A DNA stretch of 64,000 nucleotides from Ptychodera flava (GCF_041260155.1 NC_091930.1:21168872-21232871); one strand, 5' to 3'. Positions 24,760 to 38,023 are shown, counted from the first letter of the stretch. Notes: a model not told the origin generated them from the sequence alone. Numbers and translations: made by a program.

Positions 24760-26571
24760 TGTTTGTCCAGTCAATGTTGTATTGAAAAGGGGTGAATATG
24801 GCCATTGCTGTCTGGGTTGTCCAGTCAATGTTGTATTGAAAAGGGGTGAATATGGCCATTGCTGTCTGGGTTGTCCAGTCAATGTTGTATTGAAAAGGGG
24901 TGAATATGGCCATTGCTGTCTGGGTTGTCCAGTCAATGTTGTATTGAAAAGGGGTGAATATGGCCATTGCTGTCTGGGTTGTCCAGTCAATGTTGTATTG
25001 AAAAGGGGTGAATATGGCCATTGCTGTCTTGGTTGTCCAGTCAATGTTGTATTGAAAAGGGGTGAATATGGCCATTGCTGTCTGGGTTGTCCAGTCAATG
25101 TTGTATTGAAAAGGGGTGAATATGGCCATTGCTGTCTGGGTTGTCCAGTCAATGTTGTATTGAAAAGGGTGAATATGGCCATTGCTGTGTGGGTTGTCCA
25201 GTCAATGTTGTATTGAAAAGGGGTGAATATGGCCATTGCTGTCTGGGTTGTCCAGTCAATATTGTATTGAAAAAGGGGTGAATATGGCCATTGCTGTCTG
25301 GGTTGTCCAGTCAATGTTGTATTGAAAAGGGTGAATATGGCCATTGCTGTCTGGGTTGTCCAGTCAATGTTGTATTGAAAAGGGGTGAATATTGCCATTG
25401 CTGTCTGGGTTGTCCAGTCAATGTTGTATTGAAAAGGGGTGAATATATACCGTATATGGCCATTGCTGTCTGGGTTGTCCAGTCAATGTTGTATTGAAAA
25501 GGGGTGAATATTGCCATTGCTGTCTGGGTTGTCCAGTCAATGTTGTATTGAAAAGGGGTAAATATGGCCATTGCTGTCTGGGTTGTCCAGTCAATGTTGT
25601 ATTGAAAAGGGGTGAATATGGCCATTGCTGTCTGGGTTGTCCAGTCAATGTTGTATTGAAAAGGGGTGAATATGGCCATTGCTGTCTGGGTTGTCCAGTC
25701 AATGTTGTATTGAAAAGGGGTGAATATGGCCATTGCTGTCTGGGTTGTCCAGTCAATGTTGTATTGAAAAGGGGTGAATATGGCCATTGCTGTCTGGGTT
25801 GTCCAGTCAATGTTGTATTGAAAAGGGGTGAGTATGGCCATTGCTGTCTGGGTTGTCCAGTCAATGTTGTATTGAAAAGGGATGAATATGGCCATTGCTG
25901 TCTGGCTTGTCCAGTCAATGTTGTATTGAAAAGGGGTGAATATGGCCATTGCTGTCTGGGTTGTCCAGTCAATGTTGTATTGAAAAGGGGTGAATATGGC
26001 CATTGCTGTCTGGGTTGTCCAGTCAATGTTGTATTGAAAAGGGGTGAATATGGCCATTGCTGTCTGGGTTGTCCAGTCAATGTTGTATTGAAAAGGGGTG
26101 AATATGGCCATTGCTGTCTGGGTTGTCCAGTCAATGTTGTATTGAAAAGGGGTGAATATGGCCATTGCTGTCTCGGTTGTCCAGTCAATGCTGTATTGAA
26201 AAGGGGTGAATATGGCCATTGCTGTCTGGGTTGTCCAGTCAATGTTGTATTGAAAAGGGGTGAATATGGCCATTGCTGTCTGGGTTGTCCAGTCAAGTTG
26301 TATTGAAAAGGGGTGAATATGGCCATTGCTGTCTGGGTTGTCCAGTCAATGTTGTATTGAAAAGGGGTGAATATGGCCATTGCTGTCTGGGTTGTCCAGT
26401 CAATGTTGTATTGAAAAGGGGTGAATATGGCCATTGCTGTCTGGGTTGTCCAGTCAATGTTGTATTGAAAAGGGGTGAATAATATGGCCATTGCTGTCTG
26501 GGTTGTCCAGTCAATGTTGTATTGAAAAGGGGTGAATATGGCCATTGCTGTCTGGGTTGTCCAGTCAATGT
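24760..26571. repeat. 54-bp minisatellite, ~33 copies
   Basis: Nearly identical 54-bp units containing TTGTCCAGTCAATGTTGTAT and GGGTGAATATGGCCATTGCT. The unit equals 18 codons, so several frames stay open on both strands for up to 375 codons. These frames are interrupted only where a unit has an indel. The array sits inside the 147-bp satellite and its unit resembles part of the satellite (GGCCATGGCAGT...TTGTCTGGTGGATT), suggesting local amplification. It is not a gene. Confidence 0.95.
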
Positions 26572-27227
26572 TATCTTTCTGCTATTTCCCTATTTGCGTA
26601 TTCAATTAAATTAGGTTGGTAGGCAGTATCTCAAAAATTGATTTGAATTTAGATGTAAGATACCACAATTGAGCAAAATTTCTGTCATAACAATATTTTT
26701 ATACAGTGGTTGAAATAGGTTTGGTTTTTTTTTGTTTATTTAATACATCTATCAATGTTTTTGAATGTTGGAGGGGGAGTGAACCCAAGAAACTGTCAAA
26801 ATTTTCAAAAATTTCCCACGTACAGTAGATGACAACAGGGCCCCAGAATTTGTATAACAAATGCTGTATTCACTGAATAGTGATGTACTGGAATATGTGA
26901 GCTCAGTGCAATATGTGAAGCACTATCATGTGCTGAAAAAATTTTGCAAATCCGGAGATGTTTTTGGAAAGTGTTTTAACGTTGCCCAAAATGGCTCCAT
27001 TTGATTTTGTGATTGATTATAATCTTTGTGCAAATCACAATTTACATGTAGGGTGTAAAGTTACGCGTTTATGATACTGTGAGTTGTTAATGTTCATATT
27101 CACAGGCATGTAAACAAACCATTACTGTGTGTTTGTGGTCGGTCACATGGTTCAGCACAACCAATTAAAATGCATAGGCTAGGGCATGGTAATATAATTT
27201 AAGATATCACAGGCACCATTCAACACT
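26572..27227. other. non-coding stretch after the satellites
   Basis: The first 80 bases are a diverged 147-bp satellite copy. The rest is AT-rich with no supportable gene. Confidence 0.45.
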
Positions 27228-28981
27228 TTAACCCTTTTCCTGCCAAGTCGGTGAAAATCCGCTTGAAATTCGGTGTAGCCAGAATCTAAGCACTGGTGAC
27301 CGTTATTCTCCCAACCCGGTGGAAATCGGGCCCTTTTTGGGTACCCCCTTTCCTGCCAAGTCGACGGCACTACGTTTTGCTATCCCCTGTGCGTTTAGGG
27401 GTCATCGGAGGAGAGGTTTTCTGACAAGGAACGCCTTTTCCCCTCGAAATGGGTTCGCAGGGAGTCAATAGACAGGGAAAGGTGCAGAAACCTGTCCGCC
27501 AGTCCCCCACACCCGAGGGGGGCTGGGTTTTTTTTACCGCTTTTTAGCGGACTTGGCAGGATAGCATGGTGACGTTTTCTGGCGGAGTTGGACGTACTTG
27601 GCTGCCTGGCACTATAGAGATTGCTGCCGAACTTGACCAACTCGGCAATGCTAATCTAGAAGGCTACCTCTTGCAAACGACTTGGCAGATATGCCGATGG
27701 TGCGAGACGAAAGTCACTTATTCAGTTGTGCGTGACTGAAAATGAGAACGTATTTTTGACGGGACGGCTCGACTTGTTCCTCCAATGGAACGGATATGAA
27801 CGACTCGGAAATACCATTACAAACTGGTGTCCGACGTACTAAGCTGGGCTTCAGCTCTGCAAGTTCAAGCCAGGCAACGTCCTTCACCGCCTTGGCCGTG
27901 CCATTCAATGGACGTAGCTTTGGATTTTTATTCCATCGTCCGAAGTATTGGCTCTGGTTTGCAGGCAAACGTATCCTCTTGCCGACGCATTAGTAACTAC
28001 GTACGCTGTTTGCGTACAGAGAATTCAAAAGGTGACATAAGGTCAATATGCTACGGGGATACCGCCTGCAGTTAGCAGGGACTGCTTTTGTTATGCAAAC
28101 CAGCTAGCAGTACAATATGGCTGCCAGGCATGTGGACACGTCGATGGCTAGAACAATGGAAGCATATTGCGTTGCACCCGTGCATCACAAAAGTGAACTG
28201 AAGACTTGGGTGTAGTGACTGGTTATCACTGGTTAGCTGCAGCCCAAGCCATGTCGGTACAAACCCGTACCTGACTGAGGACCACTCGATTAAGTCAGTA
28301 ATGAACGGTAACACTCGTAAGCCAACTCTCAACTGAGCTGGCTAAACTACGTTGAGCTGTGCTTCAATGGCTCAGCCATGTCGTTAATACAACGGCAAAA
28401 ACGTAGTTTTTGTGCTACACTGCCAAGTCGTTAACCCTTTCACCCCCAGTTCCCTGTATACAGGTCCAAACTTTACCATAGAAAACAATGGATTTGGGAC
28501 AAACCATGGTGGTGAAAGGGTTAAGGTACGTATTCAATTGACCCTACCCTGGGGAAACAGGACAGGTTTGACGGTGCTTCTGCACCCCTAGCACGACCCT
28601 CAGGGTCTCTGACTAACAGACGAGTGAGGTGATGTTTGTGCCTAGCGGATGTGCGTAATACTGAAGGAGTTTATTTCCGAAAAAATAAACATGAAACGGC
28701 AATAAAATGACGCACTCCCAGGGGCAAACAAAGCCGGTGACCTCAATTTTTTTCTGCAGCAACCCTTGAGCTCCTTCCCCTGTCTACGGGCATGTAGAAA
28801 TTATCGAAGTCTAACACGTATAAGTACGGCTAAAACTACCCTGAAAATGGGCGATTTCTGCCAAAATGCCTGGCTGGATAACATGCAGGAGAGCCAATCT
28901 TTTGCAGGCACATATTATGGGGCGGTTTTCTACTGACTTGGGAGGATAACGGACAAGGGCGCTCGGCAGGAAAAGGGTTAA
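27228..28981. mobile_element. TTAA-flanked piggyBac-like element, non-autonomous
   Basis: The element 27232-28977 starts CCCTTTTCCTGCC and ends with the complement GGCAGGAAAAGGG. It is flanked by TTAA at 27228-27231 and 28978-28981. The motif TGCCAAGTCG recurs several times inside. No transposase frame is recognised. A second TTAA element (28435-28520) is nested within. Confidence 0.8.
28431..28524. mobile_element. 86-bp TTAA-flanked MITE
   Basis: CCCTTTCACC at the left and GGTGGTGAAAGGG at the right, with TTAA outside both ends (28431-28434, 28521-28524). It is inserted in the 27232-28977 element and its termini resemble its host's. Confidence 0.75.
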
Positions 28982-29101
28982 TGGCAAAATGTAACCATTC
29001 TACAACTTTAATGTTTTATTGATGACTGATGGCAAATATATGCAGTTTCTTTGTTCCTAGAATAGTTTTATCATAAGAGGCTAGAGTGAACTTATAAAAC
29101 A

Positions 29102-29915
29102 GAATACAGTGTTCTCCCCAGGATTTTTTTACAAGAGGGCGAAGACGTGGTGCGATGCGGGTGTCCCCCCTCCTGCCGTTGGAGCTTTTGAAAAACAGAG
29201 ATTAAAATGGTGTTATTTGGTGGCACTTGGGGAGTATTTTATCAGATTTTTTTCATATAAAAAACTCAAAAGGAAAAGAAATCTGAGACAGTGTTCCATA
29301 ACTTTTATTCCAGTTCACTGATTTCAATGAAGATTACATTTTTTGAAAACAAAAACATAACGACAGACATACATTTATTCATTGATGTCAAAATTATCAC
29401 CATAACACTTAGGGTTACATGTTCTCAGCCTGATACACATACACTTCCGGCCGAGCCTAAAAATAGGTCGTTTTGCTTTGGGAAGGAATACACAAGTGAA
29501 ATTCTAACCTCCTATAAAAACTTCAGTGTACTCTGCTGTCCTTGGTTACCCTCAAACTCCTAGGCATGTTTACTCAGCTAAGTCGGTTACCTAATGCACA
29601 GTCCCTATGGAGGGACCGTGTGGCTAACATCACGGCCTGAGACATGCACAAGTAAATGGCTGCCATCAATGAGTTGCACATGGGGTAGTGGTCTCGGATG
29701 ACATCACAAACTCGCGAGATTTGCAAGATCGATGAGAATTACGTTTGCAGCCTGCAGGATCGACGCTCACGCTTGCATTTTGCTTTTTTTTCCCCGTACA
29801 TTTTATTGTTTTATTTTTCAAAAAAATAAATCTTTTTCATTTTTGGCAAGGGGGTGCTCGGAATTTACAAGAAGGCCACGCCCCTGTTACCTTATTCAGG
29901 AAGAACACTGGAATA
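29102..29915. mobile_element. hAT-like element with 5-bp target duplication
   Basis: The element 29107-29910 begins CAGTGTTCTCCCC and ends AAGAACACTG. GAATA flanks both ends (29102-29106, 29911-29915). CAGTG termini are typical of hAT elements, some clades of which make 5-bp duplications. No transposase was recognised. A related end occurs at 56783. Confidence 0.55.
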
Positions 29916-30868
29916 GCAAGAAGGAAAGCATTTCAGGGTAGAGGAGAGTACAACAAACAACACAGTGAAGGATGATATTTCCTTTGTAGAATAGGTTGCA
30001 GGACACTATTATCATAATGGTTTGGAAAAAACAGTGTTATTGGTGCAGCATTGAGTAAAGGACTGTAGTATTTCCAAAGATATATGCTGAGGACATTATT
30101 TTCAATACACAATGGGATGAAGAACAGTAATGGTATATTCACAATTTTAGAGTGAAGGACAATATTTTTACCACAGAATAGAGAGGAGGACAGTATTGTC
30201 ATGACAGAAGTGAGTATCAGTAATCCCTGACACAGTAGCTAATTAGGCAGCTTATGGACTAACTGCTGTGAGTGGTCAAGAGATCAGGGGTTGCAATTAA
30301 AGTGTTTCCTATTAAAGCTAGTAAAGGGAAAGGAGACTGTTTGTAGACACTAATATTTTTGTGCAGTTCTTTATTGGAATTTGGAAATATCATCCAAAGG
30401 ATATGCTACGTAATAAATATTACTATACTCCAGTTGGCATTGACCTGTATGATGTAAACATTGTCTTTCTCTGTCTTTCAAGTCATTCGGTGCTCTTTGT
30501 TGGCCATCTTGGTGGCATATATTCAAGTCTGTTAGGTCCTATTGATAATGAAATCTCAATGTCTCCTCCCCCCCCATGCTACTACCAGTATAAGGCGCAA
30601 CTCACATTTTGTGTTTGAATAACAAATGCATTGGAGATCAAATTCACTAGCATTTGCTGAGTTTATTCAGTTGTTTGCTGGCTCTCTCCTGGTTTACTAA
30701 CATCATCCAGCCCCTCTTCAGTGTGTTGATATGGCCAGCCTTCAAAAGTGTTTTCCCCAGCATTGCATTTATTGCACAGTTTAGACTTGCATGAAATTTG
30801 CTCTTTGTACAGAGAACATACATCTGCCATTTTTTACACCATTTCTGATTCTTTGTGCTTGTTTTTAG
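29916..30868. other. non-coding stretch
   Basis: Holds short tandem-like phrases (AGGACANTATTNTCA repeated at about 30000-30200). An open frame after a possible acceptor at 30361 is too weak to call. Confidence 0.35.
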
Positions 30869-30971
30869 ATGCACCGCTTCTGAACTAATGCGCCATTCCC
30901 ACGAAGCAAACCCTGTGCAGTACCACTCATGCCAACAATCCCCAACCATTGTAGTTCCTTTTCTTCAACTT
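30869..30971 (+). CDS. candidate internal exon, unrecognised
   Basis: A pyrimidine-rich acceptor (TTGTGCTTGTTTTTAG) and a consensus donor (GTGAGTATG) bound an exon open in only one frame, reading TASELMRHSHEANPVQYHSC and onward. Entry needs two bases of a codon from upstream; exit is phase 0. No family is recognised and no phase-matched partner is certain. It might be a gene nested in the large minus-strand intron. Confidence 0.3.
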
Positions 30972-31729
30972 GTGAGTATGAGACCTTCGTGCTGTTCTGT
31001 GACAGAGAACACTTTGTCCTGTTGCTAGGCAACCCAATTACATGACAGTAAACACCAGGATGTAAAACAGACTCATCTCAACAAGTTATCACTTAATATG
31101 CACTTACTTGGAATGGAATCAATATCTGCCCTACTAACTCTCTGTCTTCATTTCTTGAAGCACACAAAATACATTTGCAAAAGTCTGTGACCCTCCAGGA
31201 ATACTCGTACCAATATGCCTTTGCAATAAGCCAGTGCTTGAATCTTATCGTTGAGTCTGCCTGGCTCAAGGTCTACCTGCTAGTGAACTCACTCACCGTC
31301 CATATAACATTTCAATCAGCAGACCTATCTATGTCTTTAATATATTACCACAAACATTATTATGGCAGCACTGAAAGCACACCAGTTACATCACTTCAGT
31401 TGCAAATCAGTGTGACTGGATGAACTTTTCTCCTTCAGGCTTTTCAATGCAGTGGACTATAGACTTTTCCTTTTGTCATTCAATTAATTTCTCATTACTC
31501 CAGTTTCCTCACATCATGCAGTTCACTGATGATAACACGCTGATTGCAGGACTTTGCTTCACAGGAACTGACATTTCCTGCTACCATTGACTTCGCACTC
31601 TCATTGATGGCAACATGCTTTTGAAGAGACATTGCTTTGTGTGTACTGACATTCTTCTGGACAGCAACTTTTGATTTTGCCTGTTCAGTTCACTGCTATA
31701 CAGTGTTTATTTGCTTCATTGCCTTAATC

Positions 31730-32945
31730 ACCATACCTCCTCCTGTCTGCTCCCCAGACTCATATCATATCACAATGATCCCTGGGACTGCAATCACCCA
31801 CCACACACCATGCACTCTCCATCTATCTGACTCCCCCAGCCTCCACTACCATGATCCCCTGGGTTCCGGGTCACATCTCTTTACCTGCATGTGTGCACAT
31901 TTCTCTGTTGATTATGTCTGTACCTGTCTTCCTCATATTACACTACCATGATCCTCTCTGTTCAACCAACGCCTGTTTTGTCTCCATCTGTTTGACTCCC
32001 CCAGGCACGCTGGGCCCCAGTCACATGCTGTACTGTATCCCATGCATGTCACCCAGGGTTTGACTCACTTGTCTAAACCCCTGTCTAAACCCCTGGAATA
32101 TGTCTCAGTGTCTGTACCGTTCTCCATCTGTCTAATGGCCCTACGCTGGTATCTTGTCACCATGATACCCTGGATATCAATCCATGCATGCAGTTTTCAT
32201 AGTCTGATCAGTTATCCACCTGTTTGTCTCCTCCCATGCAGTCATATACCATATCATAGTAATCCCCTAGGCCAATTCAGTCACCTGTCTACCGGTATAC
32301 CCCATACATTTTGCACTGTCCGTTCCATATCAACCCCTTTTACCCCTCACCCCCACCGCAGTTTGTATCATATCACAGTGATCCCCTGGGCTTGATCACC
32401 TGCCTCTACCTGTTGTCACAGTCCATTCCAGTCACCACCTGTATGGTCTCTCCTAGGCTCATCACGTATGTTCACCGTTTGTTCTGTTCTCCACCTGTCT
32501 GAATTCTCCCATGCTTGTATCATGTCGACCACGATCCATTGGCCGGAGTCCCCTATCATACCCCACACATTCTTTGTCGCCTGTTGTCTTCATCTGTTCT
32601 GTTCCCACCAGTCTTAGCCCCAGGCTCATATCACATCACAGTGATCCCCCGGGCTTGAGTCATCTGTGCTTTTTCATTGTCTGTTCCATGTTCCACCAGT
32701 CTGGCTCCCCCAGGCTCATATCATATCACAATGATGACCCCTTGGTTTTCAAGTCAGGTCCTTTCATTGTTGGTTGCATTCTTTACTTGTCTACCGGTAA
32801 CTCCTACCAGGCTCGTGTCATCTCACCATGACCAGCTGGGCCTGACCTTGTCATACCCTACACAATGCTATTATCATCTTTTCTGTTGCCATCCCATTGG
32901 CTTGTATCATACTCCCATGATCCCCCGGGCTTGAGTTATCGTTTA
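31730..32945. repeat. degenerate C-rich repeat cluster
   Basis: Irregularly spaced copies of CTCATATCATATCACAATGA and CATGATCCCCTGGG-like words recur about every 80-130 bp. The strand is C/T-rich. Open frames are products of the repeat. Confidence 0.65.
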
Positions 32946-33346
32946 GAGAAGTTTTGAGGTTTCTTGTATGTACATGCAGTTTTCCTGGTGGTTTCCTTTC
33001 ATTTGCAGTAAACACTTAGTTTTATCATGATGCAGTGTGGTGTGTTTCACAAATATATCAGGAGTTATTGGTGGAAAAGATAAAGAGTCTTTGGTGGATA
33101 ATAATCCATATGGGACTTTATTTTTCCAAACGTTTTAGAATGACATTATTTACCTCTAACTTACATAAAGGGGGATATCAACAGCTTGAACAAGTACCAG
33201 TATGTTTAGAATAAAATACTGTGTAGCACCTTGTCTCCTTAAAATTAAAATAGCGAGTTCAGTGTAACTTCATTTCAGCGGTGTAATGCACATGACAAAG
33301 TGATATTTTAAGTAAATGACAGAATATCAAACCTTTTGCTTTTCAG

Positions 33347-33438
33347 GCTACATGAAGTGCCATTACTAAGTTCACTTCTACTCTGCAATCCAAGGTCGTC
33401 AAGCTCAAAAACACTGAGTTTACTTAAAACCGAATCAG
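33347..33438 (+). CDS. candidate internal exon, unrecognised
   Basis: It follows a strong acceptor (CCTTTTGCTTTTCAG) and ends at G|GTACAT (phase 1). It reads LHEVPLLSSLLLCNPRSSSS and onward. Its exit phase matches the candidate terminal exon at 34638-34705, but its entry phase does not match 30869-30971. Confidence 0.3.
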
Positions 33439-34064
33439 GTACATGCTATTCTTTCTCAGTCAAAGTAGGACACAAGATGGCCTTAGGTGACAATCTGTGC
33501 AAAATATCAGACAGCACTGTTCCCATGTTGATGGGTATGGATATGCTCTGAGCATGCCCACGTTATTGCATTATGGGATATCCACCCAGTTGGGTCACAT
33601 GCATTATCCTAGACTTCCTCCAAGTCTGTGGGCATATAAATATCACAACAGAATACATTGAAGGTAGTGGAGTAAACTTTAGCAGACTGTCATGTTTGTG
33701 GTTGGCTGATGCATAGATCTGTGTTGAAACAGTTTCCCCAGGAAGGATGGTGTTGCAATTATTGAATTATGTGCCGTTATTCTCTATTACACCAATTATG
33801 GAAGTTTTTCTAAGCATGTTCAACGTGGAGTATTGGTGACAAAGTCGTAACAACTTAATTTAGAGGGACTGAAAACCAAGTATGTGTCAGGCCTAATTTT
33901 CTGATTATTTTCTGAATGTCCTTGTGTGTTCAGAATTCAGCTCATACAAATGCAAGAGAACTACCCATATCAAATTTTGAGAATAATTTGCTGAGTGTTG
34001 TTGTGCACTGTAAGACTTTTCGCAGACTGGGGATCGATATATACACTATAACTGAGTGTTGTGG

Positions 34065-34372
34065 TTGATTTTTAGGTTTGCATTCACTGATAGTCTCCGT
34101 TCATATACAGGCATTGTGACTGAGTATTACATGTATGTTTGGTTGTAGGACTGCATTCACTGACTATTGGTATACAGGCAGTGTCATTGAGTGTTGTGGG
34201 TTGGGTTGTATGACTGCATTCACTAACTGTTGGTATACAGGCAGTGTGACTTGAGTGTTGTGGTTGTGTTGTAGGACTGCATTCACTGAATGTTGGTATA
34301 CAGGCAATAATGTTACTGAGTGTTGTGATTTGGTTGTTTGACTGCATTCACTGACTGTTGGTATACAGGCAC
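34065..34372. repeat. ~62-bp minisatellite
   Basis: About five copies with CTGCATTCACTGACTGTTGG, TATACAGGCA and GAGTGTTGTGGTT. Confidence 0.85.
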
Positions 34373-34637
34373 GCATCCCTGACCTTATGGAGATCGTATT
34401 TGTAACTCATACAGTAATGAATAAAATTGTACGGAAATAGCTCACAAACAAAAAGTACCCATTTGTTTGTTTACCAGACTATTTGACTAAAATGTTGCTA
34501 AGTTTTGGGTTGGACTACGCGCAATGTGTGCCTACAGATTACTCCGTGCAGTGACAACCATGTCGTCGTCAACACTGAAGGATTTTAGTGACGGTGAAAC
34601 TATAAGCAATAACGGCAAACTTTCCTTTTTTACTTAG

Positions 34638-34705
34638 GCACCTCCTCCAACATGGGGGAGAAACCACCCCTAAGTAAAGCTATGAAATGGAAAGAAAGAT
34701 TATGA
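34638..34705 (+). CDS. candidate terminal exon, unrecognised
   Basis: The acceptor TTTCCTTTTTTACTTAG is followed by a frame open to TGA (34703-34705), reading SSNMGEKPPLSKAMKWKERL. Phase 1 entry fits exon 33347-33438. No poly(A) signal was noted close by and no homology is recognised. Confidence 0.25.
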
Positions 34706-35074
34706 TCAGAGTAGGAAAGTCCACCATGAATTTGGAAAGTAAGGTAACGGCATGGTCAAAAGCATACAGCTTTTTTACAACGTAGAGTGGCGAAAATTTT
34801 GGTGGTGTATTGCTGCCAACAAGAAAATATCTTTACTGATGTTAGATACTTGTGTGAATTGGCTTCCTTAAAGATTAAAGATGAATTCGCAAGAATTTTC
34901 AGTGTATTGTGACGTGTTATCTTAAACAGATTTTCAGAGAAGGCGCTCGCTCGTCCGCCGAGTTCCGCATTCATATCGTGCACTATGCGCAAGTCTTGTT
35001 GATATATTTGAGTGTTCAACTTGATCGTCAGTGAAACAAAAAGATACTTCTCCATATAAAAACATTATGTTTTT

Positions 35075-35345
35075 TAATGCAAAGGAGTGACACGGAGGCA
35101 AGTGTTTGGCCAAAATCCAGGGTTACGCATGTACTGTCATGGCGGGGGCGACGAGGCGTCATGGCAGCCTGGATGGTGGTACCGGACTCTGGGTACCGTG
35201 CATCAGGCAACGTGCTACCGGTCGCCCATGGCAGTCCGCTGTGCGCTGGGCATCTCTTCCACCTTGTCGATGTACAAGGGGCCGCCCAGGCGCGGCCCCT
35301 GCTTTTCTTCGTTTTTGGCATGGTGAATTTTGCGGTGTGAACTTG
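35075..35345 (-). other. GC-rich island with minus-strand open frame
   Basis: A locally GC- and CpG-rich block. On the minus strand an ATG at 35321 opens a basic frame (MPKTKKSRGRA...) through the island. It could be a first exon and promoter of an unrecognised gene, but no downstream exon was tied to it. Confidence 0.25.
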
Positions 35346-37269
35346 AGCGTTGCATGGACGATCTATAGCTTTGATCACACTGATATGCGCATGCATAATG
35401 ACATGGAAAGGGTGACGCAAGTTGTTTAGGTAACGGTAAATGAGGGCAGTTGGTAGATTAGGTTACATCTCAAGTGCATCCAGCAAGTGGTAGGAGTAGG
35501 TGACGCATGGTGACCCATACATGTCAAGGTCTAAACCCTTTTCCCCGTGTCCTTCCAGATGTTAACAATGATTATAGCAATTTAAGCCATAATCACCCAA
35601 TATTTTAGGGTTCTGTTTACGTAATAGACATGAACATTTGGATTTATGATCCATGATTTCCGCGATCCGTGGCATGATTAAAGTTAGCAGTGAATATGCA
35701 CTGACGTTTTTGGTGATGACCCCTGACCCAAGTGTCATTGATACGCTGTGCGCTGTCCGAGCATCGCCTGCTAAATTCATGGAGCTACCAAAGCTCCATG
35801 CTAAATTCAAGCCTACAGCAAATGTATCAAAAGTCTAAAATGCACACATTTCTCAAGTCTGAGAGTATTTTACTTTTGAACTGCTATGAGAATCGATATC
35901 TGATCATTTGAAAAACTAGTATGCTCAAGCAGCTTTCGTGCTATTGTCTACAGCAATATATACTGAACAGCACTGATAGCGATTACAGGTTTGTTACTAA
36001 ATATAGCTGCATTGCATACGCCTAACTTTGGACAAGTATCGCTGAATTCGGACAAATGGATGATGTTGGCACCTTGTAGTCTGAACATAATCATAAATTG
36101 GTGTGACTTTTAGTATCCTTAGTAGCTATCACTAACATGGTGTATTTCCGTCATTCTTGCGGAAAATGCATGCAGACAAATATTTATTTTTGCATATTAA
36201 GTACAGAGAAATGACGTCATTTGCTATCAGTGATATCCGCTTGGCTAATTGAATATCTGGTTTGGCGAATAATTTTTGAGGGCTTCTAGCCAAATTTGCT
36301 GCAATATTTGGAACCCAGGGGAACACTGATATACTACAATACAAGGTGTCTGAGTATAGTGACAGCAAACCATAGACTGATAAATGAAAGAGCTCTGAGT
36401 TGACCGAACAAAACACAGAAATGATTCTCATATCAGACAAAGATTTGCTTTGATGAGTAACTTAAAAACCACCAAATGTGTAATGTACTATTGAAATTTG
36501 AATGATAACTTTTTAATTTCAATATTTAATGATAACTGACAAGATTTTGTCATTTTTTTCTTCACAGAGTGCAAGATTTGTCAATAGGATATGCCACCTG
36601 TACATCAGCCATTTTGTGATACAAACACAGATGTGAACAGAAATACTAGCGTCCTGCTCAGTGATAACATCCTGTGAAGACATTGAAGACATAACGTACA
36701 CAATCATCCACAATTCATGTACATAGCAAATGGAATCTTAAACATACTAATGTGTGCCAACAGATTCAGCTTGCATAATAAGACGCAAATTTAAACTCTA
36801 GTTATATTTCTTTTTAAGAACACAGAAGGCATAAGAGCTCGCTGAATATATGATTAGGTATTACATTAGGCACATGCAATTTCAGATACAATTCAGTCCT
36901 TGCATGTGCACAATTTTTGGTTTGCTTTGAGTTTGTGATAGTAAATGAGTTGAATTTACCGGTATTTCCATACAACAACTGTGACTTTGGTCCATTCAAC
37001 AACTTGCTGTTTGGGCGTTATGAAGGCAGTTTATGTCAGACAAAGGAAAAATGCACCAGATGGTCATCGGCAACAGTAACATTATGAATTAAAACAAAAA
37101 GAGCTCAATTGTAAACCCATTTGCATATAAAACGGACAAACACCTTACTGTTGTAAACGCCAAAGAAGCTAATTCCCTTTTACGAGAACGTTTTCGAAGT
37201 TTAACTAGACAAATTTGTCTTCACAAACGTTGCGACTACGCTCTAGCTGTCTTTTTTTCTTTTTTCTTT
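35346..37269. other. non-coding stretch
   Basis: No gene is supported. An acceptor-like site at 36566 leads into a short open stretch without a convincing donor. Confidence 0.4.
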
Positions 37270-37520
37270 TCATTAGTCCATCATCCAACAGGCGTTAGCC
37301 CAATTACAGGATGAGGTATGCATAACCCACTAACCCCCAATGGAGCACTGAGGAGTAAAGTGCCTTGCTCAAGGGCACAACACCGTGCTGGAGTCTCGAA
37401 CTCACCATCCTCCGACAGTGAGTCCGTTACTCTGGATCTACCGGGTCTTGAACCGGGTCTCGAACTCACCACCCTCTGACAGTGAATCCGTTACCCTAAC
37501 CACTGGGCCACGGTGCCTCC
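37270..37520 (-). mobile_element. tRNA-derived SINE with duplicated head
   Basis: On the minus strand GTGGCCCAGTGGTTAGGGTA resembles an A box and GAGTTCGAGACCC a B box. A body with TTGTGCCCTTGAGCAAGGCA follows, similar to the conserved core of many marine SINEs. The B-box segment is present twice, about 63 bp apart, indicating an internal duplication of the head. Confidence 0.8.
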
Positions 37521-38023
37521 ATAATGTCTGGTAATGATTGCCTATGCTCGCAGATGCATTACAGTAATGAGCACATGGCAGAATGAGACAAGGAACACCC
37601 AAAAGTGAAGCAAGGACAGGAACATATGGCGGCCAATGAATGAGTTGCATTCGGAACAGTAAATATTAATGAGACTTGAGGATATACAGGCAGCCAATGA
37701 ATGAACGCAAATGGGGTATAGGGACATAAAATCTACCAATCAACATGAGCGATGCCGGGGTTTAGGACACAAATTTATGTCCTAAATGATATACGTCTAA
37801 TGCAACATGTTTTAATAATAATAATAGTAATAATAATAATGAAAACAGTTGATACTTTAAATTAGCATGTTAAAGTAATTGCATAACAGTAGGTTTAAAT
37901 CTTATTACTGACATGTACATTGAAGATCACCAGCTGTATTGATATTAGTGATTGGATAAATTATTTTATCTTAAATTCACATCTATCATATGATCAAAAC
38001 CAAGCTTTTTGTGTGTTTATAAG

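Noticed and set aside
24725-26568. Open frames of up to 375 codons on both strands
   Set aside because: They follow from a 54-bp (18-codon) tandem repeat with no start context, splicing or domain, and several frames are open at once.
24760-26571. Possible CRISPR array
   Set aside because: Units are contiguous identical 54-mers with no unique spacers, in a eukaryotic setting.
27796-28332. Several 65-86 codon frames
   Set aside because: They lie inside the non-autonomous TTAA element on both strands with no transposase motifs.
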